Notes under the pieces: model-generated
Seen by the model: the letters and a program-made list of their open reading frames with translations, nothing else
What the model was told of the DNA's origin: nothing
Databases searched by the model: none
Position numbers and translations under genes: made by a program
Part shown: positions 17,110 to 26,916 of the stretch, piece after piece
Numbering within the stretch: the first letter of the stretch is position 1
How the letters are laid out: every line of letters starts with the position of its first letter
From: Aestuariispira insulae
Lineage (GTDB): Bacteria; Pseudomonadota; Alphaproteobacteria; UBA8366; Aestuariispiraceae
Direction: 5' to 3'
DNA length: 64,000 nt
NCBI RefSeq assembly: GCF_003385955.1
Contig: NZ_QRDW01000002.1
Location: forward strand, 434,001-498,000

Positions 17110-17946
17110 TCAAGAGCCAAAATAATCCACCCGGTAGGCGGGCGGTAAAACAGTGTTTAGAAGCATCTCCAGGCGGCGCGGGTTTTCCTGCCGGCCAAGC
17201 GAGGCCGATGCCATCAGGTAGAGGTGGTTGAGCAGCATGTCCTCAGAGGTCATCTGTTCCATCTTGGAGGCCAGCGGCGTGAAGATCATATTAGCCAGGA
17301 TGGCACCGTAAAACGTGGTCAGCAGAGCGACTGCCATGCTGGGGCCGATGGTGGACGGGTCTTCCAGATTGCCCAACATCTGAACCAGGCCGACCAGCGT
17401 CCCGATCAGCCCCATGGCAGGCGCGATGTCCGCGGCCTTACGCATGACCTTAACCGACCGGCTGTGGCGTTGGGCGGTGGCCTGGACCTCCTGGCTCATG
17501 ATCCGCTCAATCTCATCCCCGGTTGCGCCGTCAATGACCATATTGATGCCTTTTTCCAGCATAGGCTGGCTGGAAATGGCGGGCATGTAATTTTGCAGCG
17601 CCAATACACCTTTGAACCGGGCGATCTGGGCCAGCTGCAGTAATTGCTGCGCGGCCTGGTTCGGGTTTTTCTGGGCGCGGAAAACAGTGCGTCCGGCGGT
17701 TTTGATGCTGGCCCACATATCCTGCAGTGAGAAACAGGCCGTGGTGACGCCAAAAGTGCCGCCAATAACGATCAGAACGGAGGGAAGATCGACAAAAGCC
17801 CCAGGGGTGCCGCCGAGGAAAATGGCGGAAATGATCAGCATCACCGAGCCCAGGATGCCGATCAGAGTGGCCAGATCCACCGAATACCGGCTGCTTGGCT
17901 GGGTCAGCGGCTTCTGTTCCCCCCTTTGATTTACATCTGTTGCCAT
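17110..17946 (-). CDS. motA: MotA/PomA-type flagellar stator subunit
   Basis: The 278-residue protein has four transmembrane segments. The conserved pore region APAMGLIGTLVGLVQMLGNL is followed by DPSTIGPSMAVALLTTFYGA, wording closer to PomA/MotP than to enterobacterial MotA. The cytoplasmic loop carries the charged torque residues around ARFKGVLALQNY and EKGINMVIDG. It sits inside the fliF-flhG block between fliN and flbD, about 44 kb from the motB genes. Ion specificity (proton or sodium) cannot be read from the sequence. Confidence 0.93.
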   Translation of the reverse strand: MATDVNQRGEQKPLTQPSSRYSVDLATLIGILGSVMLIISAIFLGGTPGAFVDLPSVLIVIGGTFGVTTACFSLQDMWASIKTAGRTVFRAQKNPNQAAQQLLQLAQIARFKGVLALQNYMPAISSQPMLEKGINMVIDGATGDEIERIMSQEVQATAQRHSRSVKVMRKAADIAPAMGLIGTLVGLVQMLGNLEDPSTIGPSMAVALLTTFYGAILANMIFTPLASKMEQMTSEDMLLNHLYLMASASLGRQENPRRLEMLLNTVLPPAYRVDYFGS

Positions 17947-18037
17947 CAGGCCAATGCTCCGTTCCAGTTCCCTGTTTTATCGCCTTGCCGCGAGCCCCCG
18001 TCACAAAACCCTGCGCGGGATAGGATTTAAAATTCGA

Positions 18038-18442
18038 TCAGTTGGATGATTTCTCAGATTTGATGATCTCGGTCATCGTCACGCCCAGCTTATCATCCAC
18101 CACAACCACTTCTCCACGGGCAACCAGCCGGTTATTCACATAAATATCAATGGCTTCTCCCACTTTACGGTCAAGCTCGACCACGGCGCCACGGCCCAGT
18201 TTGAGAAGTTGGCTGACCTGCATATGCGACTTGCCGAGAACGGCTGCCACCTGGACCGGGATTTCATAGACTGCTTCCAGGTCGCGTGCGCCGGTTGGCA
18301 CGACCAGGGCTGCCGCCCTTGGATCGAATGCTTCGCCAACCTCGTCTTCAGCCTCAAGTTCTTCCAACGCAAGATTATCCTCCGCACCAGAGGGAGCATC
18401 CTGTTCTTCGGTGGGGGTACCTTCTTCATCATCCTGGATCAT
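18038..18442 (-). CDS. fliN: FliN, flagellar motor switch protein
   Basis: The 134-residue protein has an acidic, disordered N-terminal 45 residues and a SpoA/FliN domain. The domain runs from YEIPVQVAAVLGKSHMQVSQ through LLKLGRGAVVELDRKVGEAI to NNRLVARGEVVVVDDKLGV. FliN forms the base of the C-ring with FliM and binds FliH for export. It starts 10 bp after the fliH stop. Confidence 0.96.
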   Translation of the reverse strand: MIQDDEEGTPTEEQDAPSGAEDNLALEELEAEDEVGEAFDPRAAALVVPTGARDLEAVYEIPVQVAAVLGKSHMQVSQLLKLGRGAVVELDRKVGEAIDIYVNNRLVARGEVVVVDDKLGVTMTEIIKSEKSSN

Positions 18443-18452
18443 CAGGAAATCC

Positions 18453-19496
18453 TCACTCTTCTACTTTGGCTGCCGGATCGGTCATGTCCGGCCGGTTTGC
18501 TTCTTCCAGATCGGCTTCCGGCATCTCCGGGTTCATTTGTTCCGCGTCCATTTCTTCTGGGCCCATTTTTTCCTGGGGCGGCTGTGCCTGCTGGGGCAAC
18601 GGATCGTCTGGTGTTTCAAGTGTTTCTGGTGTCGGCCTTGCGTCCGGTTCATCGATCATCTCACTTGGGGCTGTCTCTTCTGCGACCGGCATTTCCATGC
18701 TGGTGGCCGGGCCCGGCTCAAGGGCGGGTGCCGCGTCATGTGTCGTCTCGCCCTGGGCGGTGTCCGGCCCTGAAATTTCCTCTGCCTCCGGTATGGAATA
18801 TTCCCCGGATGCATGGGCGACACAGCGGTCAATGGCCTCTTTGATGGCACCCCAGGTCTGTTCCATCTTGCGTTCGGTCCCGCCCTGGCCCCAATCCACT
18901 TTCACGTCGGACGGCCCCAGCGTGGGATCCGGCTTCACCACCAGTTTGCCTTCAAAACCGGATTCGACCGCAGCCTGGTTTAACTGCTCTTCCAGCATGT
19001 CGCGGGCATCGGCAGGGACTTTGATGATGACCCGGCCACCGTCTTCCAACGGCTCCAGGCATTCCTTGACCAGTGCAATAATCTCGTCCGAGCCGTGCAG
19101 CTTCACATAATGCGGCAGCAGGCGTTCAAAAATATCGCCTGTGATTTTCGCCAGCTGGGCAAAACTGCTTTCATTGGCCAGCGCCTGCCGATCGTGCAAA
19201 ACCGCCAACTGGCCGGTGATGGTCTGCAAGGCGGTCAGGGTTTGGGCTTCGATCCCGTCCAGGGCCTGTTGGCTGCCTAGGCTTGATCCCTCCTGAAAGG
19301 CTGCTGTCTTGGCAGCTTCCAATTCTTCCTCGGAAAATGTCGGCGGTGGCGGGTTGCGTTCCAACTCCGCCTGGCGCTCGGCCTCTTCGCGGGCTTCCTG
19401 TTCCCGGATGGCAGCCTGGCGCGCCCGTTCGATCTCCGCCTCGTCAAAAGAGCGATCGAAGGTGAAGGGTCGGTATTTGAAAGCGCCTCCGGCCAT
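18453..19496 (-). CDS. fliH: FliH-like flagellar export regulator
   Basis: The 347-residue protein occupies the usual position between fliG and fliN. It opens with FKYRPFTFDRSFDEAEIERA and continues in long charged helices. The FliH/HrpE-type core follows (about 110-230), with FAQLAKITGDIFERLLPHYV and GRVIIKVPADARDMLEEQLN. The last 110 residues are an acidic Pro/Glu/Met-rich extension, which makes it longer than most FliH proteins. FliH inhibits and docks the export ATPase FliI, which is not in this window. Confidence 0.88.
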   Translation of the reverse strand: MAGGAFKYRPFTFDRSFDEAEIERARQAAIREQEAREEAERQAELERNPPPPTFSEEELEAAKTAAFQEGSSLGSQQALDGIEAQTLTALQTITGQLAVLHDRQALANESSFAQLAKITGDIFERLLPHYVKLHGSDEIIALVKECLEPLEDGGRVIIKVPADARDMLEEQLNQAAVESGFEGKLVVKPDPTLGPSDVKVDWGQGGTERKMEQTWGAIKEAIDRCVAHASGEYSIPEAEEISGPDTAQGETTHDAAPALEPGPATSMEMPVAEETAPSEMIDEPDARPTPETLETPDDPLPQQAQPPQEKMGPEEMDAEQMNPEMPEADLEEANRPDMTDPAAKVEE

Positions 19497-19553
19497 TTTC
19501 CGTTCCGGTCCTTAAGATTAAAACAAACCAGCCCCAATCAGCAGGGCAGGGGG

Positions 19554-20570
19554 TTAATACACCAACTCGTCTTCCGAGCCGCCTTCGGAAATAACAATCT
19601 CGCCCTTGGCCGCCAGGTCTTTTGCCAGGTTGACCATTTCCATCTGGGCTTCATCAACATCCTTCAAACGAACAGGGCCCATGGCGGCCATATCCTCCCG
19701 GAGGATCTTGGCGGCACGTTCGGACATATTGCCGAAAAACAGTTCCTTGATCTGTTCAGACGCACCCTTGAGCGAGATGGCCAGCTTGTCTTTGTCGACC
19801 GCTCGCAACAACGTTTGAACGCCGCCCGGATCCAGTTTCTGCAGATCCTCGAAGGTGAACATCAGTGCCTTGATCCGCTCTGCGGAGTCGCGGTTGCGCT
19901 CCTCCAGCAAGGTCATGAAGCGGTTCTCAGTATTCCGGTCCAGATTGTTAAAGATCTCGGCCATCATTTCATGGCTGTCGCGCCGTGCGGTGCGCGCCAG
20001 GTTGGTCATAAACTCGTTTCGAAGCGTGCGTTCCACATCATCCAAAACCTCTTTCTGGACGGCTTCCATGCGCAGCATGCGCATCACGACTTCCATGGCA
20101 AAGCTCTCGGGCAGGGCGGCCAGAACCCGTGAGGCATGGTCCCCCTTCACCTTGGACAAAACCACGGCGACGGTCTGGGGATATTCATTCTTGAGATAGT
20201 TGGCCAAGACAACTTCGTTTACATTCGCCAGCTTGTCCCACATGGTCCGACCGGCGGGGCCGCGGATTTCCTCCATGATGGTGGAGACGCGGTCAGGATC
20301 CAGAACCTTGTTGAGCAGGCGTTCCGTGCTTTCATAGGAACCGACCAGCGAACCTGTAGAAGAAAGCTGTTCGGCGAATTCGACAAACAGACGCTCCACC
20401 AGATTGGAACTGATGGTGCCGAGATTGGCCATGGTCTGGGAAATCTCACGGATTTCCTCATCATCCATCAGGGCGAAAAGCTTAATGGCATTCTCTTCGC
20501 CCATGGAAAGCACCATGACGGCGGCCTTTTCAGGCCCTGTTAGACTTCGAAAATCCTCACGAACGCGCAT
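19554..20570 (-). CDS. fliG: FliG, flagellar motor switch protein
   Basis: The 338-residue FliG has the N-terminal FliF-binding region [20 protein letters not shown]. The middle EHPQ-like segment reads [20 protein letters not shown]. The C-terminal torque domain has [20 protein letters not shown] and [20 protein letters not shown]. It couples MotA to the rotor. It follows fliF and precedes fliH in the same orientation. Confidence 0.97.
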   Translation of the reverse strand: MRVREDFRSLTGPEKAAVMVLSMGEENAIKLFALMDDEEIREISQTMANLGTISSNLVERLFVEFAEQLSSTGSLVGSYESTERLLNKVLDPDRVSTIMEEIRGPAGRTMWDKLANVNEVVLANYLKNEYPQTVAVVLSKVKGDHASRVLAALPESFAMEVVMRMLRMEAVQKEVLDDVERTLRNEFMTNLARTARRDSHEMMAEIFNNLDRNTENRFMTLLEERNRDSAERIKALMFTFEDLQKLDPGGVQTLLRAVDKDKLAISLKGASEQIKELFFGNMSERAAKILREDMAAMGPVRLKDVDEAQMEMVNLAKDLAAKGEIVISEGGSEDELVY

Positions 20571-20692
20571 GGATAATCCTGTTTACCGACTAAACGTGAC
20601 TGGGGTTGAGGCGAACTTTCAATAGGCCTTGATTCAAGTGTAAGTGCAAGGACATAAAGCTAAAAGGCAATCTATACATCGACCGCATCGCG

Positions 20693-22378
20693 TCACGCGG
20701 AATCCTGATACATCCAGTTGCGGATGATCGATACGGCTTCTTCCGGATGCTTGTCGATGATTTCGCCGATCTTGTTCATGGTGGAGGCTTTCACCTTGCC
20801 TTCAATCTGGGCGATATCGATCATCGCCTCCATCTCGTCATCCTCCATTTCCATGGGCAAGCCCGCACCGCCGCCGGCACCAGCGCCCTCCAATGCGGCC
20901 ATGGCCCCTTCGGACTGATCGGTCAGCAACGGGGTGCCATGGGCACCGCCGGTTGCCAAATCCATGACATCCTGGCCGGAATCCAGCAGTTTTGTGAGGA
21001 CCGGACGGACCACGATCCATACCATCAGGATCACCACCAGCAGCAAGACGAAAGGCCTGGCCAGTTCGATCACATCATCCTTATCCAGCCCCAGGAAGGT
21101 CGGGATCTCGTCAGCGGCGGTCAGCGGCGATTCCGCAAAGCGCATATTGACGATCTCCACCACGTCACCGCGGGTGGAATCAAAGCCTAGGGCGGTCTTG
21201 ACCAACTTTTCCGCCTGTTCCATCTCTTCCTGCGTGCGCGGCTGATAAATCAGCTCGCCATCTTCAAACTGATCGGTCGGCTCACCGCGGGTATAGGTGC
21301 CATCCACCAGGATCGCCGCGGTAAGTTTATCGATTTTACCGGGCGCTTCGACCGTATTGGTCAGGGTTTTGGAGATCTCAAAATTGGATCGTTCCTCGGT
21401 CCGGGAACTGCTTTCGCTGGATCCGGCAGCGCTTTCCGCACCCGGTGCGTTGGGCAGATTATTGCCCACAGACACCGCATCATCGCCGGCTTCTGAAAGA
21501 TTGCTGGCTTCCTCAATGGTTTCGGAAGACCTCAATACCTGGCCTTCAGGATCATAGGTTTCTGAATTGATCACCGTTTGGGTGAAATCCATCTCGGCCT
21601 GGACTTCGACACGGACCTTGCCAAAGCCGAAAGTGCGTTCCAGCAGATCCTGGACCCGCTGGCGCATGCGGGCTTCATACTGGGTGCGCATGTCAATGGC
21701 ATCAACCCCGGCCTGGCCATCTTCATCACCGCCACGATGCAAAAGGGTGCCGTGATTGTCGACGATAGAGATATTGGACGGTTTCAGGCGTGCAACGGCG
21801 GTTGCAATCAGATGCTGGATTGCCTGGACCTGTTGGCGGTCAAGACGTTGTGCGCCGCGCATTTTCAGGACGATGGACGCACTTGGCTCTTGTACCTCGC
21901 GGCTGAATAATTCACGGCGCGGCATAACCAGATGCACGCGGGCCGCCTGAACCGTTGAGATGGAGGAAATGGTGCGTGCCAGTTCCCCTTCCATGGCGCG
22001 GGTCCGATTGACCTGCTGCAGAAAGCTGGAACTGCCAAGCTGTTCTTCCCGGTCAAAAAGCTCATTGCCCGGGCCGCCAAGTTCTCCGCCCAGACCTTCT
22101 TCCGCCAGTTGCAGGCGGATGGGGCCGACCTGTTCGGATGGGACCAAAATGGTCTGGCCGTTATCCCGGGTCTCGAATGTGGTGCCGCGCAGGGCCAGTT
22201 TGGATTGGATCTGGGTGGAATCCTGTTGGGACAGATTGGTGAACAGGGTCTCCATATTCGGCGAACTCAAGTTGGTCGCCATGAAGATCAGAAAAGCCAG
22301 CATGCCAAAGGCAATGGCTGCAATGGTGCCGATCTTGGCCCAGCCCAGATTGCGAATGATTTGGTTGATGCTGTCCAA
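20693..22378 (-). CDS. fliF: FliF, flagellar MS-ring protein
   Basis: The 561-residue protein has an N-terminal transmembrane helix (about 17-33). The ring-building motifs SFLQQVNRTRAMEGELARTI and ARVHLVMPRRELFSREVQEP follow. A second transmembrane helix (about 435-455, LARPFVLLLVVILMVWIVVR) precedes the cytoplasmic FliG-binding tail ending in EEAVSIIRNWMYQDSA. It is the first gene of the long minus-strand block, with a candidate sigma-54 promoter upstream. Confidence 0.97.
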   Translation of the reverse strand: MDSINQIIRNLGWAKIGTIAAIAFGMLAFLIFMATNLSSPNMETLFTNLSQQDSTQIQSKLALRGTTFETRDNGQTILVPSEQVGPIRLQLAEEGLGGELGGPGNELFDREEQLGSSSFLQQVNRTRAMEGELARTISSISTVQAARVHLVMPRRELFSREVQEPSASIVLKMRGAQRLDRQQVQAIQHLIATAVARLKPSNISIVDNHGTLLHRGGDEDGQAGVDAIDMRTQYEARMRQRVQDLLERTFGFGKVRVEVQAEMDFTQTVINSETYDPEGQVLRSSETIEEASNLSEAGDDAVSVGNNLPNAPGAESAAGSSESSSRTEERSNFEISKTLTNTVEAPGKIDKLTAAILVDGTYTRGEPTDQFEDGELIYQPRTQEEMEQAEKLVKTALGFDSTRGDVVEIVNMRFAESPLTAADEIPTFLGLDKDDVIELARPFVLLLVVILMVWIVVRPVLTKLLDSGQDVMDLATGGAHGTPLLTDQSEGAMAALEGAGAGGGAGLPMEMEDDEMEAMIDIAQIEGKVKASTMNKIGEIIDKHPEEAVSIIRNWMYQDSA

Positions 22379-23072
22379 TTTAACTGCCTTTCACGTGACT
22401 GTATGTCTTGAAGGTGAGCCATTTCAAATTAGGGGCCAAACAACCCGGCATTATCATGGCCAGTCTCCAAAACAGGTATGTCTTGCTTTCGGATAGCACC
22501 CGATTCGACAAAAAACTCAATCCCCGGCATCTTGAAACTGCACGGTTTTCAATATGATTCAACAAATTGAAGTATAGCTGGTTTGTTCTGTCGAATGAAG
22601 TGAAAACTAGGAAATTATTGCCTAGTTTTTGCAGGTAATCCTGTTGTTTTGCCGATTTTTGCACAAAAACGGAGGGCGAGCGTAATAATGCATCATGTAA
22701 AAAACGGTATGGCATTGAAAATACGAGGATGAAAAGGGTCGCCGTTATTTCAAAATGGTTGGAATGAGGGCTTCTTTCCTTGGCTGGACCATTTAATGCA
22801 TCTGTCCGCGCTGTCAGATGGTCGAAGTATCGCTTCGGCAGTGTAGGGCCGTTTGAAGTCATCGCCACACCGTCAATTGGTGGTTTATCCCATTCTCCCC
22901 TCTTCAAACCGGCGTGTCGCAGAAACAGCCCGGAGCTTTCCAGGGTTCTGAGAATAGGGGCGAATGGTTAGGAAAGAGTAAAGAAGATAAAATTTTATGA
23001 AAAAGTATTTCGAATACTATCGTTACTCTGGGCAACCTGTTCCCGAATGATTGGCAGGCTGCATTCGGCGCA
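22379..23072. other. AT-rich intergenic region between fliF and the flgE terminator
   Basis: About 690 bp with lower GC than its surroundings and no convincing gene. It holds the candidate fliF sigma-54 promoter (22447-22462). Two stem-loops follow. The first is a perfect 9-bp inverted repeat, AAAACTAGG (22604-22612) with CCTAGTTTT (22622-22630). The second is CCG-A-TTTTTG (22653-22662) with CAAAAACGG (22665-22673). A 175-codon minus-strand open frame covers part of it but looks like chance: no Shine-Dalgarno, no domain, and Cys/His/Phe-rich composition unlike the neighbouring genes. Confidence 0.6.
22447..22462 (-). promoter_or_regulatory. candidate sigma-54 promoter of the fliF block
   Basis: On the minus strand the site reads TGGCCATGATAATGCC. 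The -24 GG and -12 GC are separated by exactly 10 bp, as sigma-54 requires, although the -12 element is weaker (ATGCC instead of TTGCA). The predicted transcript would have a leader of about 58 nt before the fliF start. Confidence 0.45.
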
Positions 23073-23102
23073 TAAAAAAGCGCCCCGGAAATACCGGGGC
23101 GC
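23073..23102 (-). terminator. rho-independent terminator after flgE
   Basis: A perfect 9-bp stem, GCGCCCCGG (23080-23088) with CCGGGGCGC (23094-23102) and a 5-nt loop, is followed on the minus strand by six T residues (23079-23074). It ends the fliK-flgD-flgE transcript about 25 bp after the flgE stop. Confidence 0.92.
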
Positions 23103-23126
23103 CAGTTTGCGGTGATGCTCTCACGC

Positions 23127-24608
23127 CTACCGCTTGGTTCTGATAAGTTCTTCCAGCATCTCATCTGCGGTAGAGATGATTTTTGTGCTGGCTGAATAGG
23201 CCCGCTGGGTGGTGATCATGTCAGTGAACTCACCGGCCAGATCGACGGTGGACGCCTCAAGGCTTGACGGTGAGATCAACCCTGCGCCACCCGTATTGGC
23301 AACATGCGCAATGGCCGTGCCCGAAGCGTCGGTTTCGATAAAGACGTTCCCGGTCTTCTGGGTCAGCCCGTTGGCATTATTGAAGGTGGTAATCGGCACC
23401 TGGTAAAGCTGGCGGGTGGAGCCATTGTCAAACAGGGCCGTAACCTCGCCATTATCGTTGATGGTCACACCGGACAAAGTGCCAAAAGCCTGGCCATCCT
23501 GGGTGAAGCTGTTCAGTGAGCTGGTGCCGGCATTTTGGGTAATGCCGTCTCGCTGGTTTGCTGTGCCCATATTGATATTGATCGCGGTGATGTCCGCTGC
23601 TGTGGTTGTGGACGCGTCATGATCGATCAGGATCTGCATGGTGGTGCCGCTATTGTCAAAGCCGATATCGGTACCGCCGGCATCAAGATCGGAATCAACG
23701 CTTGAGAGCGAGCCATCCGCATTGAAGGTGATGGAGCCGAGGTTTGACGTGGTACCGTTCAACGCGGCATCCCCAAAGGTACCGGTCCAGGTACCGGCCG
23801 TCCCTGTGATCGTTGACAGCTCTGTCGTGTCGATCAACAAATCATCCGCGGCCGCGCCGGCGCCTTCATCCATCGTAGCGTCGCTGTTATTGTCTGTATC
23901 AGGGTCGATGAACTGACCGCCGCCGGCCAGGGCTGCGGTGATGTCCCAGACATTGGCGGTGGCGTTTTTCGTGAAGGTGATGGTCAAGGTTTTCAACGTG
24001 CCCAAACGGTCGAAGACCTGCAGCGGCACATCGAAAGTATCATTTGTTGCCGCCCCGGAATTTAGGTTGGCATTCAAATCGATATTCAGCGTCGGAACAG
24101 GGGCCGCCGTGGTGGCGGCAACGTTGATGCCGTTAAAGGCGCTTTGCACGTTGGTCGTCGAATAACCGGTATTGGCCGCATTGCGTGGCCAGCCGGTGAG
24201 ATAATAGCCAGCGGCATTCACCAAGTTGCCGTCTTCATCGGGGCGGAACTGACCGGCGCGGGTGTAAAAGACGTCACCGGAGATGTCATAATTGCCGGTC
24301 GAGCTGTTAAAGGTCAGTTGGTCAGTCACCGTGAAAAAACCGTTACCGGAGATGGCAACATCCGTTGAAACGGAAGAGGCCTGCAACAGCCCTTGCTGGT
24401 CATAATCCCGGCCGACAACGGACTGAACCCCACCTGAACTGAACTGGGTATTGGAGGCGGCTGTGGTCACCAGGGTGGTAAAGCGCGGTTTGGAAACCTT
24501 GTACCCGTTGGTGTTCACATTCGCGATATTGTCAGAGATCATCGCCATGGATTGGCTCTGTGCGAACAATCCCGAAACCCCTGACCTGAGAGCGCCGTAA
24601 AGACTCAT
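23127..24608 (-). CDS. flgE: FlgE, flagellar hook protein
   Basis: The 493-residue hook protein has the axial N-terminal motif LRSGVSGLFAQSQSMAMISD followed by NIANVNTNGYKVSKPRFTTL. The C-terminal coil includes LEASTVDLAGEFTDMITTQR and AYSASTKIISTADEMLEELI. The central domain is Thr/Asp/Asn/Gly-rich, as is usual for surface-exposed hook domains. It follows flgD, which caps the growing hook. Confidence 0.96.
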   Translation of the reverse strand: MSLYGALRSGVSGLFAQSQSMAMISDNIANVNTNGYKVSKPRFTTLVTTAASNTQFSSGGVQSVVGRDYDQQGLLQASSVSTDVAISGNGFFTVTDQLTFNSSTGNYDISGDVFYTRAGQFRPDEDGNLVNAAGYYLTGWPRNAANTGYSTTNVQSAFNGINVAATTAAPVPTLNIDLNANLNSGAATNDTFDVPLQVFDRLGTLKTLTITFTKNATANVWDITAALAGGGQFIDPDTDNNSDATMDEGAGAAADDLLIDTTELSTITGTAGTWTGTFGDAALNGTTSNLGSITFNADGSLSSVDSDLDAGGTDIGFDNSGTTMQILIDHDASTTTAADITAININMGTANQRDGITQNAGTSSLNSFTQDGQAFGTLSGVTINDNGEVTALFDNGSTRQLYQVPITTFNNANGLTQKTGNVFIETDASGTAIAHVANTGGAGLISPSSLEASTVDLAGEFTDMITTQRAYSASTKIISTADEMLEELIRTKR

Positions 24609-24659
24609 TTGTTGGTCCTCCGTCTAAAATACTTGTTCCTGACTGCCGACGAACAACCG

Positions 24660-25340
24660 TCAGGAGCCCTGTGCCGAAGACTCTGTCACCGCCTTGACCT
24701 TGCTGAGGTCAACCTGAACAGAACCCATTTGCAGAATTGTTTTACCGTCGCCATATTCAACACCGGTCACTTTCCCGCTCGATGCGTAGGTGACACCTTC
24801 GACAATGGCATTGTTATTGTCGTCGACCGCATTGATCTGGAAGGAATAGGCCCCGGAAGGAAAATGGTCACCGGATGCGTTTTTGCCATCCCATTCGTAA
24901 CTGCCTTCTCCGGTTTTGGCGTCCACCGGGACAATGGAGACGACATCATTCTTGTCGTCCATCACCAGCAGAGTGGCCGATCTTGCGCCTTCTGGCAGGG
25001 TGTATTTCAGGGTCGCACCGCTGTCGGCTTCTTTGTGAAATTCGTTATGATCGACTTCCACGGTTTTGCCGACATAAGACACGGCTCCGATAACTTCGTT
25101 ACTTTTTTGCAGATTCACCAGATTTTCCAGATAGCCGGATTGCTGGATCGCCTGCTCCACATTGGCGAACTGCACCAATTGATTGGTGAATTCGGATGAA
25201 TCCATCGGTGACAACGGGTCCTGGTTCTGCAGTTGTGTTGTCAAAATCAGCAAAAAACTATCCAGGTCGTTGGAGAGTTTGTTCAGTGCTGTTGTCGAGT
25301 TATTGCTCGACGCTGCGTTAGCTATGGATCCAATGGTCAT
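24660..25340 (-). CDS. flgD: FlgD, hook capping protein
   Basis: The 226-residue protein has the N-terminal export/cap motif FLLILTTQLQNQDPLSPMDS followed by SEFTNQLVQFANVEQAIQQS, the FlgD signature. The C-terminal FlgD Ig-like region includes GSYEWDGKNASGDHFPSGAY. It caps the hook during assembly and is exported through the type III apparatus. It lies between fliK and flgE, 22 bp after the fliK stop. Confidence 0.96.
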   Translation of the reverse strand: MTIGSIANAASSNNSTTALNKLSNDLDSFLLILTTQLQNQDPLSPMDSSEFTNQLVQFANVEQAIQQSGYLENLVNLQKSNEVIGAVSYVGKTVEVDHNEFHKEADSGATLKYTLPEGARSATLLVMDDKNDVVSIVPVDAKTGEGSYEWDGKNASGDHFPSGAYSFQINAVDDNNNAIVEGVTYASSGKVTGVEYGDGKTILQMGSVQVDLSKVKAVTESSAQGS

Positions 25341-25362
25341 AATCTATCTCCCGATCCGCGGC

Positions 25363-26916
25363 TCAAACCCGGATATTCATACGGCCGTTTTCATCGGCGA
25401 CCGCGTCTTCTCCAAGTGCCAGCACGCTTTCCTCTTCCTGGGCGGGCATATCCCCGTCCAAGCTGAATTCGTTATCACCCTGGTTGCCGCCATTCGATTT
25501 GCTGGCGGTTTCCTGCTGGGCATCGCCATTTTGACTCTTCAGGTTGAAACTCAGGCTGTTGGCATCGGTCTGCAGGCCCGCATCATTGAGTGACTGCACC
25601 AGTGTGCGGGCGTCATTGCGCAAAAGGTCCAGAGTTTCTGGCTTGTCTGCAGTAATAATCGCGGTCATACGGCCGTCCTGGCCCATTTCCATCTTTACTT
25701 CGACCCGGCCCAGTTCGGACGGACGCAGCTGGAGGGTGATCTGATCCTGGCCTGACCCGGCGGCGCGCTGAATATTCACGGCAACCTGATCGGCAATGAC
25801 CTTGGCTGGCACATTGGGGCCATGAGACCGGGCGCTGGCGGCATGGGTGCCGCGCTGGACGCTGCCATTCTGGCCCATGACGGATGTGCCGCCGGTAGCG
25901 GCATCCACCGTGAGAACCTGACCGCTGTTGCCCGGCATATTCGCGGTGCTGCCTGCGGCGCCGGCAGAGGTCTGCGCGACAGCGGCTGCAGCTGCATTAT
26001 TGAAGTTCAGCGCAGGGGGCTGCGGGCCAGTCTGGGGGCTGCTTTCAAAGGCAGGTTTCTTGGCCGCTGAGATTTCAGCGGTACCGGCCTTCGCTTTGGC
26101 GACCTTTGCCGCCACGTTATTGCCGTCGACCTGTTCAAACGGGGTGCCCTTGGCCATATCGCCTGTCATGTCTCCGGTCATATCACCGGCGCCGGTGGTC
26201 GTGGTTTTTGCCTGCTGGGCAATTTCTGCCCGCATGTTGGAGCCGGCTGCCAGATTATTGGTCGGTTGGGAGGTGACCTGGGCGGCCTGTGATGTGACGG
26301 TGGCCTTGATATTGCCCGTGGTTTTCTTGGCATCCGTGTTGAGTGAGGTCATGTCCGTTTCAACAGGCTTGCGAGCCGCTTCCGCCACTGGGGCCCCGGT
26401 GGCGTTGCCAGCTAGAACCTGTTGGGGTTGGGCTGCCGCATTGGCCGGTTTAGCAGCAACATTCGCCGTTTTCGCATTGGTTCCGGCAGCAGCCTGCTGA
26501 TCCGGTGTTGCGGCCTTGGCGGCAGGTTGTTTGTCAGCAGGCTGATCATGAGGCTGGCGCTCCGCTGCTGTATTGGCTTTAGGCGCATGCTCACGCGGTG
26601 TGACCGCATGTTCCGGGCGCTCTTCATAACCAGCGGTGGCTGTGGCTGCTTCCGGAGCGCGGCGATCCTCATCCGATTTCGGACGCTCAACGGTTGGGCG
26701 TTCGCGATAGCCTTGATCTTCCGGATTGGCGGCGGCCGTCGGCATCGCCAGCTGATTTTCGATGCGGCTGAAGGCGACAGTGCCGGACAGGCGTTCTTTC
26801 AATAGATTGGAGAAGGACGACGCTGTGTCACTTTTGGACGGGTTGCCGTTCTTATTCTTATTTTGGTTGGCAGCGTTGACATAGCTGTCCACGAGAGACT
26901 CGATTTGTGCACTCAT
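25363..26916 (-). CDS. fliK: FliK, flagellar hook-length control protein
   Basis: The 517-residue protein has a long Ala/Gln/Thr-rich disordered N-terminal region (about 1-370), which acts as the molecular ruler. The compact C-terminal FliK domain (about 385-470) includes GQDQITLQLRPSELGRVEVK and ALMEM-like strands such as EMGQDGRMTAIITADKPETL. It switches export from hook to filament substrates. It heads the fliK-flgD-flgE operon under a sigma-54 promoter. Confidence 0.93.
   Translation of the reverse strand: MSAQIESLVDSYVNAANQNKNKNGNPSKSDTASSFSNLLKERLSGTVAFSRIENQLAMPTAAANPEDQGYRERPTVERPKSDEDRRAPEAATATAGYEERPEHAVTPREHAPKANTAAERQPHDQPADKQPAAKAATPDQQAAAGTNAKTANVAAKPANAAAQPQQVLAGNATGAPVAEAARKPVETDMTSLNTDAKKTTGNIKATVTSQAAQVTSQPTNNLAAGSNMRAEIAQQAKTTTTGAGDMTGDMTGDMAKGTPFEQVDGNNVAAKVAKAKAGTAEISAAKKPAFESSPQTGPQPPALNFNNAAAAAVAQTSAGAAGSTANMPGNSGQVLTVDAATGGTSVMGQNGSVQRGTHAASARSHGPNVPAKVIADQVAVNIQRAAGSGQDQITLQLRPSELGRVEVKMEMGQDGRMTAIITADKPETLDLLRNDARTLVQSLNDAGLQTDANSLSFNLKSQNGDAQQETASKSNGGNQGDNEFSLDGDMPAQEEESVLALGEDAVADENGRMNIRV

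Noticed and set aside
22380-22907. 175-codon open frame upstream of fliF (minus strand)
   Set aside because: No Shine-Dalgarno sequence, no recognisable domain, and a composition unlike the neighbours. It also spans the two stem-loops and the sigma-54 site.
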